NCBI RefSeq assembly: GCF_000214665.1
Contig: NC_015572.1
Coordinates: 4,588,001-4,652,000, forward strand
Origin: Methylomonas methanica MC09
GTDB lineage: Bacteria; Pseudomonadota; Gammaproteobacteria; Methylococcales; Methylomonadaceae
Reading direction: 5' to 3'
Length of the DNA: 64,000 nucleotides
Shown here: positions 45,137 to 53,278 of the stretch, piece after piece
Layout of the letters: each line of letters opens with the position of its first letter
Position numbering within the stretch: the stretch's first letter is position 1
Notes under the pieces: model-generated
The model's input: the letters and a program-made list of their open reading frames with translations, nothing else
Told to the model about the DNA's origin: nothing
The model's database searches: none
Translations under genes and position numbers: made by a program

Positions 45137-45800
45137 TAACGAACTCCTTGGATTTATCATAAAAAGATAATCGACGTTTATAACAAGCGGGACAAGGTAC
45201 AATCGTATCAATATCACCATTATCAGCACGATCAGAAGGAAAAGGACTAAAAGGTAATATTTCAGACTCGGGCGAAACACCAGAACCAGCGCAATAATTA
45301 CATTCGCGATAATCGGAAAATTCACCCTGTACACCCGTACCAGAACACAAAGGACAGTCAACCAGGGAAACAACAGCTTGGAAAGGCTCGACAGGTTGTT
45401 CTAAATCGGGATTTTCAGGCGGTAAAAGAACAGTTTCAACGGCTTCGGAAGTAGGCGAAAATTCAGATAAATTAGAAGACGCCTTAATAAGCTGCTTTTG
45501 GTGCTGTAACGCAAAATCCATATATTTAACAAATATTTGAAATACAGAATCCTTAGCTTGCTCAATTAAAACACTGACCGAAATAGGCGCAGCCGCAGAA
45601 ATCATATATCCACGAAGACCATATAGACGATCTTGAAACTCGGTTTGAAGAGCATCCAATTCTCGTATTACATCGTGATACATACCCATATCATTAGCAG
45701 CAATAAAAGGATTTAAAACAGCGTTAGAACGAGAATCAACCTCAACTAAAAAACCTTCCAAATATTCAGGAACATATTCAGGAACATATTCAGGTCTCAT
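45129..45800 (-). CDS. Phage protein with DnaJ-like Cys-rich zinc motifs
   Basis: 223 aa from the ATG at 45800, preceded by GGGGGG. The N-terminus repeats PEYV (from a 12-bp tandem DNA repeat). C-terminal CPLCSGTG, CNYCAGSG and CPAC form a zinc-binding pattern like the CxxCxGxG repeats of DnaJ. No J domain. Early-gene position next to the switch suggests a regulatory or replication role; inference. Confidence 0.55.
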   Translation of the reverse strand: MRPEYVPEYVPEYLEGFLVEVDSRSNAVLNPFIAANDMGMYHDVIRELDALQTEFQDRLYGLRGYMISAAAPISVSVLIEQAKDSVFQIFVKYMDFALQHQKQLIKASSNLSEFSPTSEAVETVLLPPENPDLEQPVEPFQAVVSLVDCPLCSGTGVQGEFSDYRECNYCAGSGVSPESEILPFSPFPSDRADNGDIDTIVPCPACYKRRLSFYDKSKEFVNV

Positions 45801-45801
45801 A

Positions 45802-46032
45802 TCAACCCCCCACAATTTCAGATTCAGCCACTTTTAATTGATCGACCAAACTAATCAGGTTGATCATGCGATATTTGCCTACCTTTACAGACGGCCAGTA
45901 GCCATTGATTACTTGGGCTTTCACGGCATCCCGAGATAAACCGCTCAGTTCGGCGAACTGCTTTTGTGTCATCAACGGTACAAAGGTTTGAATCGGGATA
46001 GTTACGTTGACATTCGATTGGTTTTGTTCCAT
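45802..46032 (-). CDS. Small helix-turn-helix regulator or excisionase-like protein
   Basis: 76 aa with LMTQKQFAELSGLSRDAVKAQV, a MerR/excisionase-like helix-turn-helix, followed by PSVKVGKYRMINL. AAAGGT precedes the ATG. It is divergent from the regulator at 46149, in the arrangement of a Cro/CI-type switch, and heads the rightmost operon of the phage genes. Confidence 0.65.
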   Translation of the reverse strand: MEQNQSNVNVTIPIQTFVPLMTQKQFAELSGLSRDAVKAQVINGYWPSVKVGKYRMINLISLVDQLKVAESEIVGG

Positions 46033-46094
46033 GTTGCACCTTTAGCCTCATTTGGCTGGTTGTGGTTGGTTATGGGGTACTTAAAAAGTTTTAT

Positions 46095-46150
46095 AAATAT
46101 TATAAGATTAATGTACTAATGTCAATAAAATATTAGAAATATTATAAGAT
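46095..46150. promoter_or_regulatory. Duplicated 14-bp operator candidate in the prophage switch
   Basis: AAATATTATAAGAT occurs perfectly at 46095-46108 and 46137-46150, 42 bp apart, in the region between two divergent regulators. The second copy overlaps the start codon of the plus-strand regulator, which would allow autorepression. Confidence 0.55.
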
Positions 46151-46415
46151 GATAGGCGAAAGAATAAAATTACTTAGGGAATTCAAAGGCTTAAGTAGAA
46201 GAAAGTTAGAACAAGCTTCCGGGATACCGGAATACACATGGACAGCAGTAGAAGGTGGAAAGCAAAAACCGAACGAAGACCACATCGAAGCACTGGCGAA
46301 ATTGTGGCCGGAGTTCAAGTTTTGGTTAGTGTTCGGCGAAACAATGCCGGAATGCGGGCAAATCAGCCCGGAGTTGGAAGAAATCAGAGTAAGTCTAAAA
46401 CAGGGTACGCAATAG
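46149..46415 (+). CDS. XRE-family repressor of the prophage
   Basis: 88 aa with a clear helix-turn-helix (IGERIKLLREFKGLSRRKLE, then ASGIPEYTWTAVEGGK). Opposite orientation to the phage structural genes, as for a lysogeny repressor. No ribosome site stands out because the operator overlaps the start. Confidence 0.72.
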   Translation: MIGERIKLLREFKGLSRRKLEQASGIPEYTWTAVEGGKQKPNEDHIEALAKLWPEFKFWLVFGETMPECGQISPELEEIRVSLKQGTQ

Positions 46416-46440
46416 CGGAAAGGGTAAGGGGACGTTGGAA

Positions 46441-47235
46441 ATGTTAGGTTTTATGATTACAACCGCTTTTTTTGGATTTATCGTTTACATCATATTCAGA
46501 CTATACGAAGACTCTAAAAACAGAGACTATTCAATAAAGAAACGAGTAATTGAAAGGCAATACTATAAAGAAAAACCCATAAACCCATGGGAGATAAAAA
46601 CAAAATATCCACAGGAAATTAAACAAAATAATCCTTGGAATATATCGGATAGAAACCGATGGAAAAAACCGGAAAACGTAATAGGCGAACGGTGGACCGT
46701 CGATTTTCTAAAATGCCTGGAATGGAAACGTTACGAAGATATTTGCATGGAATACCTAAGAATTAAGAACTGCAACGCTTTCGTAACCTGTACAGGGGCA
46801 GACGGCGGGATCGATATAAAGGTAAAAGACAGCAAAGGCACCACTTTTGTAATCGGCCAATGCAAATCCTGGAAACGGCAAATAGGCGTTAATTTAATCC
46901 GAGAACTGTACGGCGTAATGGCAGCGGAAAAAGCCAAGCACGGTGTTTTTTTAACCACCTCAACCTACAGTGTAGAAGCGCAAATTTTTGCAAAAGATAA
47001 GCATTTAATGTTAATCGACGCGGAAGAGTTGGTAAGACTGATCAACAATCTTAACGAAAACGAAAGACGAAGAATCGATAAAATAGCCACAGCCGGCGAC
47101 TACACAACACCCACTTGCGTGCAATGTAACGAGAAGATGGTAAAACGTGTAGCCAAGAGCGGAGCCAATAAAGGCGGCGAGTTTTGGGGATGCATAAATT
47201 ACCCTAAATGCAGGATAACGATGAAAGTCAGGTAA
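46441..47235 (+). CDS. Membrane-anchored Mrr-like restriction endonuclease with topoisomerase-type zinc finger
   Basis: 264 aa from ATG 46441 (AAGGGG nine bases upstream). An N-terminal membrane segment (FMITTAFFGFIVYIIF) is followed by a charged linker and an Mrr-cat nuclease domain with GADGGIDIKV (Asp) and IGQCKSWK (Q-x-K), about residues 110-190. The C-terminus is a C4 topoisomerase-type zinc finger (CVQCNEKM, then GCINYPKC). This looks like defence cargo of the prophage. Targets unknown. Confidence 0.72.
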   Translation: MLGFMITTAFFGFIVYIIFRLYEDSKNRDYSIKKRVIERQYYKEKPINPWEIKTKYPQEIKQNNPWNISDRNRWKKPENVIGERWTVDFLKCLEWKRYEDICMEYLRIKNCNAFVTCTGADGGIDIKVKDSKGTTFVIGQCKSWKRQIGVNLIRELYGVMAAEKAKHGVFLTTSTYSVEAQIFAKDKHLMLIDAEELVRLINNLNENERRRIDKIATAGDYTTPTCVQCNEKMVKRVAKSGANKGGEFWGCINYPKCRITMKVR

Positions 47236-47282
47236 TGAAAGCGGAGCCAATTTTCTGGCCAAGTTAAAAAGAGAAGTGGAAA

Positions 47283-47564
47283 ATGGATAAAGAGATAATG
47301 CAATTTCAAGCTGACTTGCTGGCTTCCGTTAAGGATATGAAAGCCAATAAGCCGGCCAAGGAAAACGTTATAGCCGTTTCGGAAATTACAGAAGCACGAA
47401 ATACAACAGGCTTATCACAAAACCTGTTCGCCGATTTAATGGGTGTATCCGTTAGAACATTACAGGACTGGGAACAAGGCAGAAGAACCCCCTCGAAAGC
47501 AGCCAGAACGCTTTTAAAAGTAGCGAAACGACATCCCGAGGTATTGAGAGAGTTAGCCGGTTAA
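47283..47564 (+). CDS. HigA/NadS-like antitoxin-type HTH protein
   Basis: 93 aa. ARNTTGLSQNLFADLMGVSV followed by TLQDWEQGRRTPSKAARTLL is the HTH of HigA/NadS-type antitoxins. No toxin gene adjoins; either orphan or a regulator of the nuclease gene upstream. Last gene before attR. Confidence 0.65.
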   Translation: MDKEIMQFQADLLASVKDMKANKPAKENVIAVSEITEARNTTGLSQNLFADLMGVSVRTLQDWEQGRRTPSKAARTLLKVAKRHPEVLRELAG

Positions 47565-47602
47565 CTTTCCACTTTCTTTCCATCCAGACCAACCATAACC
47601 CG

Positions 47603-47654
47603 CCTTAACCATACCGATTATTTTTGTAAGTGATTGTTTTTAGTATGGTTAAGG
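47603..47654. repeat. Inverted repeat next to attR
   Basis: CCTTAACCATAC (47603-47614) and GTATGGTTAAGG (47643-47654) are perfect 12-bp arms with a 28-base spacer, 17 bp inside attR. No T-run follows on the plus strand. May be an accessory site for recombination or a bidirectional terminator. Confidence 0.5.
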
Positions 47655-47671
47655 TTGGTTAGAGAGTGTTA

Positions 47672-47726
47672 CAGCGCACTCGTAACGCGAAGGTCGTAGG
47701 TTCGATTCCTATTGCCGGCACCATTT
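47672..47726 (+). repeat. attR, 55-bp direct repeat (tRNA-Thr 3' fragment)
   Basis: Copy of the tRNA-Thr 3' part from the anticodon arm through CCA plus three bases; 54 of 55 positions match attL. Marks the right end of the prophage. Confidence 0.88.
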
Positions 47727-47854
47727 CATTTGCCAAACTCCGTTCATTAGTCTATTTTCCCTGCTTCGGCCGCTAACGGCAAAGAAGGGAATGACTTGTC
47801 GAGTTCGCTAATCCGAACATCGGCATGCCTCGAAATACCAACGGAACAACCATA

Positions 47855-49975
47855 ATGAACGGCGAAACTCATAGCCAACTGGCCAATTTTATTTGGAGCA
47901 TATGCAACCTTCTGCGCGGCCCTTACAAGCGTAACGAATACCGTAAAGTCATTCTGCCGCTGACCGTGTTGCGGCGTTTCGATTGCCTAATCGCACCTAG
48001 CAAAGACGCGGCATTCGAAGAGTTTCAAAGCCTCAAGAGCAAACCGGAGCGGGTCATACAGGCACGGCTGCAAACGATCACAGGGCATCGCTTTTACAAT
48101 CTGTCGCGAATGCAGTTCGACAAAAATGCAGATCATTCTATTCTCAACGATCCGAATAACCTTGCGCCCAATCTAAACAACTACATCAACGCGTTTTCTC
48201 CTAATGTCCGCGCCATCATGGAGAAATTCAAGTTCAGCGAGCAAATCGCCCACATGGCGGAAAAGAATATCCTGTTCGAAGTGGTCAAAGCCTTTGCCGC
48301 CATCGACCTGTCGCCGCAACGGGTGGATAACGTACAGATGGGTTATGTCTTTGAAGAACTAATCCGCATCGGTGCCGAGCAATCGAACGAGGAAGCCGGC
48401 GAACATTTCACCCCGCGTGAAGTCATCAAACTAATGGTCAATCTATTGTTGGTGCCGGAGCAGGATTTGGCGCAAAGTCACGTGGTCAAAACCATTTACG
48501 ACCCGGCTTGCGGCACCGGCGGCATGTTATCGGTGGCGGAGGAATACATCCGCAAGCTTAATGCCGATGCTCAACCGAAACTATTCGGCCAGGATTTTAA
48601 CGACGAAGCCTGGGCGGTGTGTAAATCCGACATGCTGATCAAAGGCGAGGACGCCGACAATGTGATTCTCGGCGACACCTTTACCCGCGACGGCTTCGAC
48701 CGCGACAACGACGGCAACAAATGGACTTTCGACTACATGCTGGCCAATCCGCCGTTTGGCGTGGAATGGAAGCAGCAACAAAAGCACATCCAGCAGGAAA
48801 CCGATACCTTGGGTTTTGCCGGCCGCTTCGGTGCCGGTACGCCGCGCATCAACGACGGTGCATTCCTGTTCCTGCAACACATGATTGCCAAAATGCGCCC
48901 AGTCTCGGCCGGTGGCAGTCGCATCGGCATCGTGTTTAACGGTTCGCCCTTATTTACCGGTGACGCCGGCAGCGGCGAAAGCGAAATCCGCCGCTGGCTT
49001 ATCGAAAACGACTGGTTGGAAGCGATTGTTGCGCTGCCGGAGCAACTGTTTTACAACACCGGCATTTCCACGTATATCTGGATCGTCAGCAATCGCAAGG
49101 AACCGCAGCGTAAAGGCAAAGTGCAATTAATCGACGCCCGCAATTTCTGGGTGCCGATGGAAAAATCCTTGGGCAACAAGCGCCGCCGCATCGGCGACCC
49201 CAGCGACAAAGCCAAAGACCCGGACCATATCGGCGACATTACCCGCATCTATGCCAGCTTCAGCGATGGCGAAACGCGCCTTTTTACCCTCGACGGCAAA
49301 GACAAAGAACTGGTTGTCAACAAGCTGTTCGATAACGAAGACTTTGGTTATCACAAGATCACCGTCGAACGTCCGCTCAGGCTTAATTTTCAAGCCAGCG
49401 CCGAGCGTATCGCCCGCCTGGAGAAACATACCGCATTCGTCAATCTTGCCACTAGCAGTAAAAAGAACGAAACCGTCCGCCAGCAGGAAATTGAAGCCGG
49501 CCGCGTCCGCCAGCAACAAATCCGTGATTTACTGGCCGTCTTTGCCGAACAGCATGGCAACACCCTGTTTATAGACCGCAAACAGTTTTTGCTGACACTG
49601 CGCGACCTCGAGCGCGCCCATGACCTGCGTTTGTCCGCGCCGGAACTCAAAGCCGTGTTGGCCGCACTGAGCGAGCGCGACCAAACGGCAAACATCTGCA
49701 CCGACAGACAAGGCAACCCGGAGCCGGATGCCGATTTGCGCGATACCGAAACCGTACCGCTGAAACAAAGCATCGACGAATATTTTCAACGTGAAGTGCT
49801 ACCGCATGTTCCCGATGCCTGGATCGATCACAGTAAAACCAAAGTCGGCTACGAAATCCCGCTGAATCGGCATTTCTATCGCTACGAGCCGCCGCGGGCG
49901 CTGGAAGTCATCGAAGCCGAAATCAAAGCGCTGGAAGGCGAGATTGTGGATTTGCTGAGAGAGGTGACGGCGTGA
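47855..49975 (+). CDS. hsdM: Type I restriction-modification methyltransferase subunit
   Basis: 706 aa from the ATG at 47855 (MNGETHSQLANFIW is the usual HsdM start); an in-frame ATG ten codons earlier is possible. N6-adenine methylase motif I DPACGTGGM at about residue 215 and motif IV NPPFG at about 297. N-terminal HsdM helical domain precedes it. First gene of the island, right after attR. Stop overlaps the next start (GTGA). Confidence 0.92.
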   Translation: MNGETHSQLANFIWSICNLLRGPYKRNEYRKVILPLTVLRRFDCLIAPSKDAAFEEFQSLKSKPERVIQARLQTITGHRFYNLSRMQFDKNADHSILNDPNNLAPNLNNYINAFSPNVRAIMEKFKFSEQIAHMAEKNILFEVVKAFAAIDLSPQRVDNVQMGYVFEELIRIGAEQSNEEAGEHFTPREVIKLMVNLLLVPEQDLAQSHVVKTIYDPACGTGGMLSVAEEYIRKLNADAQPKLFGQDFNDEAWAVCKSDMLIKGEDADNVILGDTFTRDGFDRDNDGNKWTFDYMLANPPFGVEWKQQQKHIQQETDTLGFAGRFGAGTPRINDGAFLFLQHMIAKMRPVSAGGSRIGIVFNGSPLFTGDAGSGESEIRRWLIENDWLEAIVALPEQLFYNTGISTYIWIVSNRKEPQRKGKVQLIDARNFWVPMEKSLGNKRRRIGDPSDKAKDPDHIGDITRIYASFSDGETRLFTLDGKDKELVVNKLFDNEDFGYHKITVERPLRLNFQASAERIARLEKHTAFVNLATSSKKNETVRQQEIEAGRVRQQQIRDLLAVFAEQHGNTLFIDRKQFLLTLRDLERAHDLRLSAPELKAVLAALSERDQTANICTDRQGNPEPDADLRDTETVPLKQSIDEYFQREVLPHVPDAWIDHSKTKVGYEIPLNRHFYRYEPPRALEVIEAEIKALEGEIVDLLREVTA

Positions 49976-51000
49976 GCGAGGCAAACTTACCTAGCCAAGC
50001 TATCGGCGAGTTGGTCATCTATCAAACCGAAGACGGCCAAAGCCGTATGGAATGCAAGTTGGTAGAGCAAACCATTTGGCTATCCCAAGCGCAAATGGGC
50101 GAGTTGTTCGACCGTTCCAAACAGACCATCAGCGAGCATTTGCAAAACATCTTTAGCGAAGGCGAATTGAAGGAACTTTCAGTTGTCCGGAATTTCCGGA
50201 CAACTGCCGCCGACGGCAAGGATTACGAGGTTGCGCACTATAACCTGGAAGCTGTTCTTGCCGTAGGCTTTCGGGTTAAATCCAAGCGTGGCACCCAATT
50301 CCGCCGCTGGGCGAATACTCAGCTTAAAGAATTGATCGTCAAAGGCTTTGTGATGGACGACGAGCGGCTAAAAAATCCCGGCGGTTGGGATTATTTTGAC
50401 GAACTGCTGGCGCGTATCCGCGAAATCCGTGCCTCGGAAAAACGCTTTTACCAAAAAGTGCGCGACCTGTTTGCCCTTAGCAGCGACTACCAAGGTAACG
50501 AAACCAACGCGCAATTGTTCTTTGCCGAAGTGCAAAACAAATTGCTGTATGCCGTTACCCGACACACCGCCGCCGAAATCATCGTCCAGCGTGCCGATGC
50601 CAACGCGCCCAATATGAATCTAACCAACTGGAAAGGCAGCCGGGTACGCAAAGCGGATGTAATTGTCGCCAAAAATTACCTGAGCGCCGATGAGATCGAC
50701 TCGCTGAATCGTTTGGTGGTGATCTTTCTGGAACAGGCCGAATTGCGCGTCAAAGAACGCAAACAACTGACCCTGGATTACTGGCGTACCAACGTTGACC
50801 GCTTACTGGAGTTCAACGACCGGCCGGCATTGCAAAGCGCGGGTTCCATCAGCCATGCCGCGATGAAAACCATCGCCGAACATCGCTTCGACGATTTCGA
50901 CGCCAAACGCCGCGCCGACGAAGCAATGGCCGCCGATGCGGAAGACTTGAAAGCCTTGGAACAATTGGAGCAGGAACTGGAAAAAGGCGGTCGGCAATGA
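49972..51000 (+). CDS. rhuM: RhuM-family protein within the type I locus
   Basis: 342 aa starting at GTG in a 4-bp overlap with hsdM. WLSQAQMGELFDRSKQTISEH is an N-terminal HTH-like motif, and YNLEAVLAVGFRVKSKRG with FRRWANTQLKELIVKGF is the conserved core of the virulence-associated RhuM family. These proteins are frequent inserts in type I loci; biochemical role unknown, possibly regulatory or anti-phage. The stop overlaps hsdS (ATGA). Confidence 0.82.
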   Translation: MSEANLPSQAIGELVIYQTEDGQSRMECKLVEQTIWLSQAQMGELFDRSKQTISEHLQNIFSEGELKELSVVRNFRTTAADGKDYEVAHYNLEAVLAVGFRVKSKRGTQFRRWANTQLKELIVKGFVMDDERLKNPGGWDYFDELLARIREIRASEKRFYQKVRDLFALSSDYQGNETNAQLFFAEVQNKLLYAVTRHTAAEIIVQRADANAPNMNLTNWKGSRVRKADVIVAKNYLSADEIDSLNRLVVIFLEQAELRVKERKQLTLDYWRTNVDRLLEFNDRPALQSAGSISHAAMKTIAEHRFDDFDAKRRADEAMAADAEDLKALEQLEQELEKGGRQ

Positions 51001-52466
51001 AATATCCGGCTTATCCGCAATACAAGGACAGTGGTGTGGCTTGGCTGGGCGAGGTGCCGGGACATTGGAATGTTATGCCTTTAAAACATATTTGTGATGT
51101 TCGTGATGGAACCCATGACACACCCAATTATGAAATCCCCGATGACAACACCTATCCTTTGGTGACTTCGAAAGACCTAGTGCTTGGCAAAATATCTTTA
51201 AATGATGCAAAACATATCAGCAAAGGTGATTATCAATTAATTGCAAAACGCTCAAATGTTTCACCAGACGACATTTTAATGCCGATGATTGGTACAGTCG
51301 GGGGAGCGGTGATTGTTGATATTGAAAGTAAATTTGCAATTAAAAACGTAGCCTTATTCAAACCAACAGGTCGTTATGTTCCTCGTTGGCTATTGTTTGC
51401 ATTGAATAGTGAACTATCAACAGTTCAATTTGATTTAGAGAAATCTGGTGGCGTACAGGGGTTTGTTGCCCTTGGTACTTTAAGAAATTTGGTATTTGGT
51501 GTTCCTTCTTATGAAGAACAAACCGCCATCGCCGATTTTCTGGATAGTGAAACCGGGCGGATTGATACGCTGGTGGCGAAAAAGCGCAAACTGGTGGAAT
51601 TGCTCAAGGAAAAACGCAGCGCGCTGATTTCCCGCACCGTCACCCGAGGCCTGCCCGCCGACGTCGCGCGGGAATTTGGCCTGACAACCGGCGATGCTTC
51701 AATCCACGAAGCCCCGGCCAATTATGGTAGGGGCGATTTCAATCGCCCGCAGGATGAGGCGAATGAATTCGCCCCTACTGGCAAACGCCCGTCCTCCCAA
51801 GCATTCAAGGATTCCGGGGTTGAATGGCTGCAACAGATCCCGATTGGATGGAAAGGAAAGTCAATTAAAAGAATTGCGCTTTCAATGATTTGCGGGCCAT
51901 TTGGTTCATCGCTAACAAAAGACAAATATTGTGAACATGGTTATAGGGTATATGGGCAAGAGCAAGTCATCCCAAATAACTTTTCAATTGGGGATTACTA
52001 CATATCCCATGAGTATTTTAAAGAAATGGAACGATATGAAGTTAGTCCTGGCGACGTTTTAGTAAGTTGTGTGGGTACGTTTGGTAAGGTTGCAGTAGTT
52101 CCTGATGGAATCGAGCCAGGAATTATTAACCCGCGCCTCATATCAATAAGACCAAATAGTAAATTGATTAGTCCTGACTATTTAGGTCTATTTATTAGTA
52201 GCAATGTAGCCTATGAACAGCTCAGTTCGGCCAGTAGGGGCGGAACAATGGATATAATCAATTTAGGGTTGCTCGGCAATCTTGTAATTGCTCTTCCTCC
52301 ATTACCCTCACAAGTAGCCATCATGTGCTACCTAGACCGCGAAACCACCAAAATCGACCGGCTGGTGGCAAAAGTCGAAACCGCGATTACTCGCTTGCAG
52401 GAATACCGCAGCGCGCTGATCACCGCCGCCGTCACCGGCAAAATCGATGTACGGGAGGCGTTATGA
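50997..52466 (+). CDS. hsdS: Type I specificity subunit
   Basis: 489 aa with two target recognition domains: TRD1 about residues 12-170 and TRD2 about 275-440, each introduced by a KDSGVxWL motif and followed by a conserved helix (DSETGRIDTLVAKKRKL; DRETTKIDRLVAKVE). Both TRDs are AT-rich, the conserved parts GC-rich, as is common when TRDs are exchanged. Between them lies a palindromic insertion, see 51727. ATGA overlaps both sides. Confidence 0.9.
   Translation: MKYPAYPQYKDSGVAWLGEVPGHWNVMPLKHICDVRDGTHDTPNYEIPDDNTYPLVTSKDLVLGKISLNDAKHISKGDYQLIAKRSNVSPDDILMPMIGTVGGAVIVDIESKFAIKNVALFKPTGRYVPRWLLFALNSELSTVQFDLEKSGGVQGFVALGTLRNLVFGVPSYEEQTAIADFLDSETGRIDTLVAKKRKLVELLKEKRSALISRTVTRGLPADVAREFGLTTGDASIHEAPANYGRGDFNRPQDEANEFAPTGKRPSSQAFKDSGVEWLQQIPIGWKGKSIKRIALSMICGPFGSSLTKDKYCEHGYRVYGQEQVIPNNFSIGDYYISHEYFKEMERYEVSPGDVLVSCVGTFGKVAVVPDGIEPGIINPRLISIRPNSKLISPDYLGLFISSNVAYEQLSSASRGGTMDIINLGLLGNLVIALPPLPSQVAIMCYLDRETTKIDRLVAKVETAITRLQEYRSALITAAVTGKIDVREAL
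51727..51778. repeat. REP/MITE-like palindrome inside hsdS
   Basis: 52 bp with perfect 10-bp ends GTAGGGGCGA and TCGCCCCTAC and internal inverted sub-repeats. It sits in the linker between conserved region 1 and TRD2, is read through in frame and encodes about 17 residues (YGRGDFNRPQDEANEFA region). GTAGGGGCGA-type palindromes are commonly dispersed between genes in many bacteria. Confidence 0.65.
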
Positions 52467-52858
52467 ATCGCGATACCCTCGTTGCCAAGCTTCGTTCCGA
52501 ATTGCACAATGTGCTGGCGGTTTATGCGTTTGGCAGCCGTATTCAGGGTGTAGCCGGGGCGGACAGTGATCTGGATTTGGCGGTACTGGTGGCGGGTTAC
52601 GCCGACCCGCAAACTTTATGGGCACTGACGGGCAATCTGGCCGATCTGGCCGGCTGCCCGGTGGACTTGCTCGATCTGCGTTCGGCCTCGACGGTGATGC
52701 AATACCAGATCGTCACCCAGGGCCGGCGCTGGTGGGCGCGCGATTCGCAAGCGGCGCTCTACGAAGCGGCGATTTTGAGCGAAAAAACCGAACTGGATAC
52801 GGCGCGCGCCGGTTTACTGGACGACATTCAAAAAAGAGGCAGCGTGTATGGCCGATGA
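52463..52858 (+). CDS. mntA: MntA-type antitoxin nucleotidyltransferase
   Basis: 131 aa from the ATG with GGGAGG seven bases upstream; ATGA overlap with hsdS. Minimal nucleotidyltransferase with AFGSRIQG and DSDLDLAVL (catalytic aspartates). In the HepT/MntA type VII system it AMPylates and inactivates the HepT RNase. Confidence 0.85.
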   Translation: MNRDTLVAKLRSELHNVLAVYAFGSRIQGVAGADSDLDLAVLVAGYADPQTLWALTGNLADLAGCPVDLLDLRSASTVMQYQIVTQGRRWWARDSQAALYEAAILSEKTELDTARAGLLDDIQKRGSVYGR

Positions 52859-53276
52859 CGTATTGATCAACAAAGCCGCAACTATCGAACGTTGCGTGGC
52901 GCGGGCACGCGAGGAATATGCCGCCAACCCGGACGGCTTTGCTGCCGATTTTACCCGCCAGGACGCGGCGATTTTAAACATTCAACGCGCCTGCGAGGCG
53001 ACACTGGACATGGGTCAGCATCTGATCCGCCGCGAAAAACTGGGCGTGCCGCAAAGTGCCCGCGACGTGTTCGAGTTACTGGCGCGCGGCGGTTGGATCG
53101 ATTCCGATTTGGCCGCGTCGCTGAAGCACATGGTAGGCTTCCGCAATATTGTCGTGCATGATTATCAGCAATTGCATCTGCCGATTACCGTCAGCATCAT
53201 CACCCGGCATCTAGACGAATTTCTGGATTACAGCCGCGCGTTGCTATTGCGCGATGCCAACCACAGGCAAGGCTAA
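52848..53276 (+). CDS. hepT: HepT-type HEPN RNase toxin
   Basis: 142 aa HEPN protein. RNIVVHDY (about residue 102) is the R-x4-H-x-Y active-site motif with Tyr next in line for AMPylation. Overlaps mntA by 11 bp. Together they form a complete toxin-antitoxin pair between hsdS and the AlbA_2 gene. Confidence 0.85.
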   Translation: MADDVLINKAATIERCVARAREEYAANPDGFAADFTRQDAAILNIQRACEATLDMGQHLIRREKLGVPQSARDVFELLARGGWIDSDLAASLKHMVGFRNIVVHDYQQLHLPITVSIITRHLDEFLDYSRALLLRDANHRQG

Positions 53277-53278
53277 CC

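Larger units (their letters stand above)
36470..47726. mobile_element. Integrated filamentous phage (inovirus) prophage in tRNA-Thr
   Basis: About 11.2 kb bounded by 55-bp direct repeats. Contents on the minus strand: tyrosine integrase next to attL, small protein, Rep, structured intergenic region, Zot/pI, pVI-like, pIII-like, pVIII coat, tiny membrane proteins, candidate ssDNA-binding protein, early genes; then a divergent regulator and cargo on the plus strand. Zot ATPase plus a signal-peptide-bearing 73-aa coat protein is diagnostic for Inoviridae. Coding density, AT-rich composition and tiny genes contrast sharply with the flanking host genes. Gene set looks complete, so it may be active. 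Confidence 0.88.

Noticed and set aside
45137..45373. Hydrophobic N-terminal extension of the 98-aa phage protein
   Set aside because: It lies inside the zinc-motif gene in another frame; the strong AAGGAG site marks the later start.
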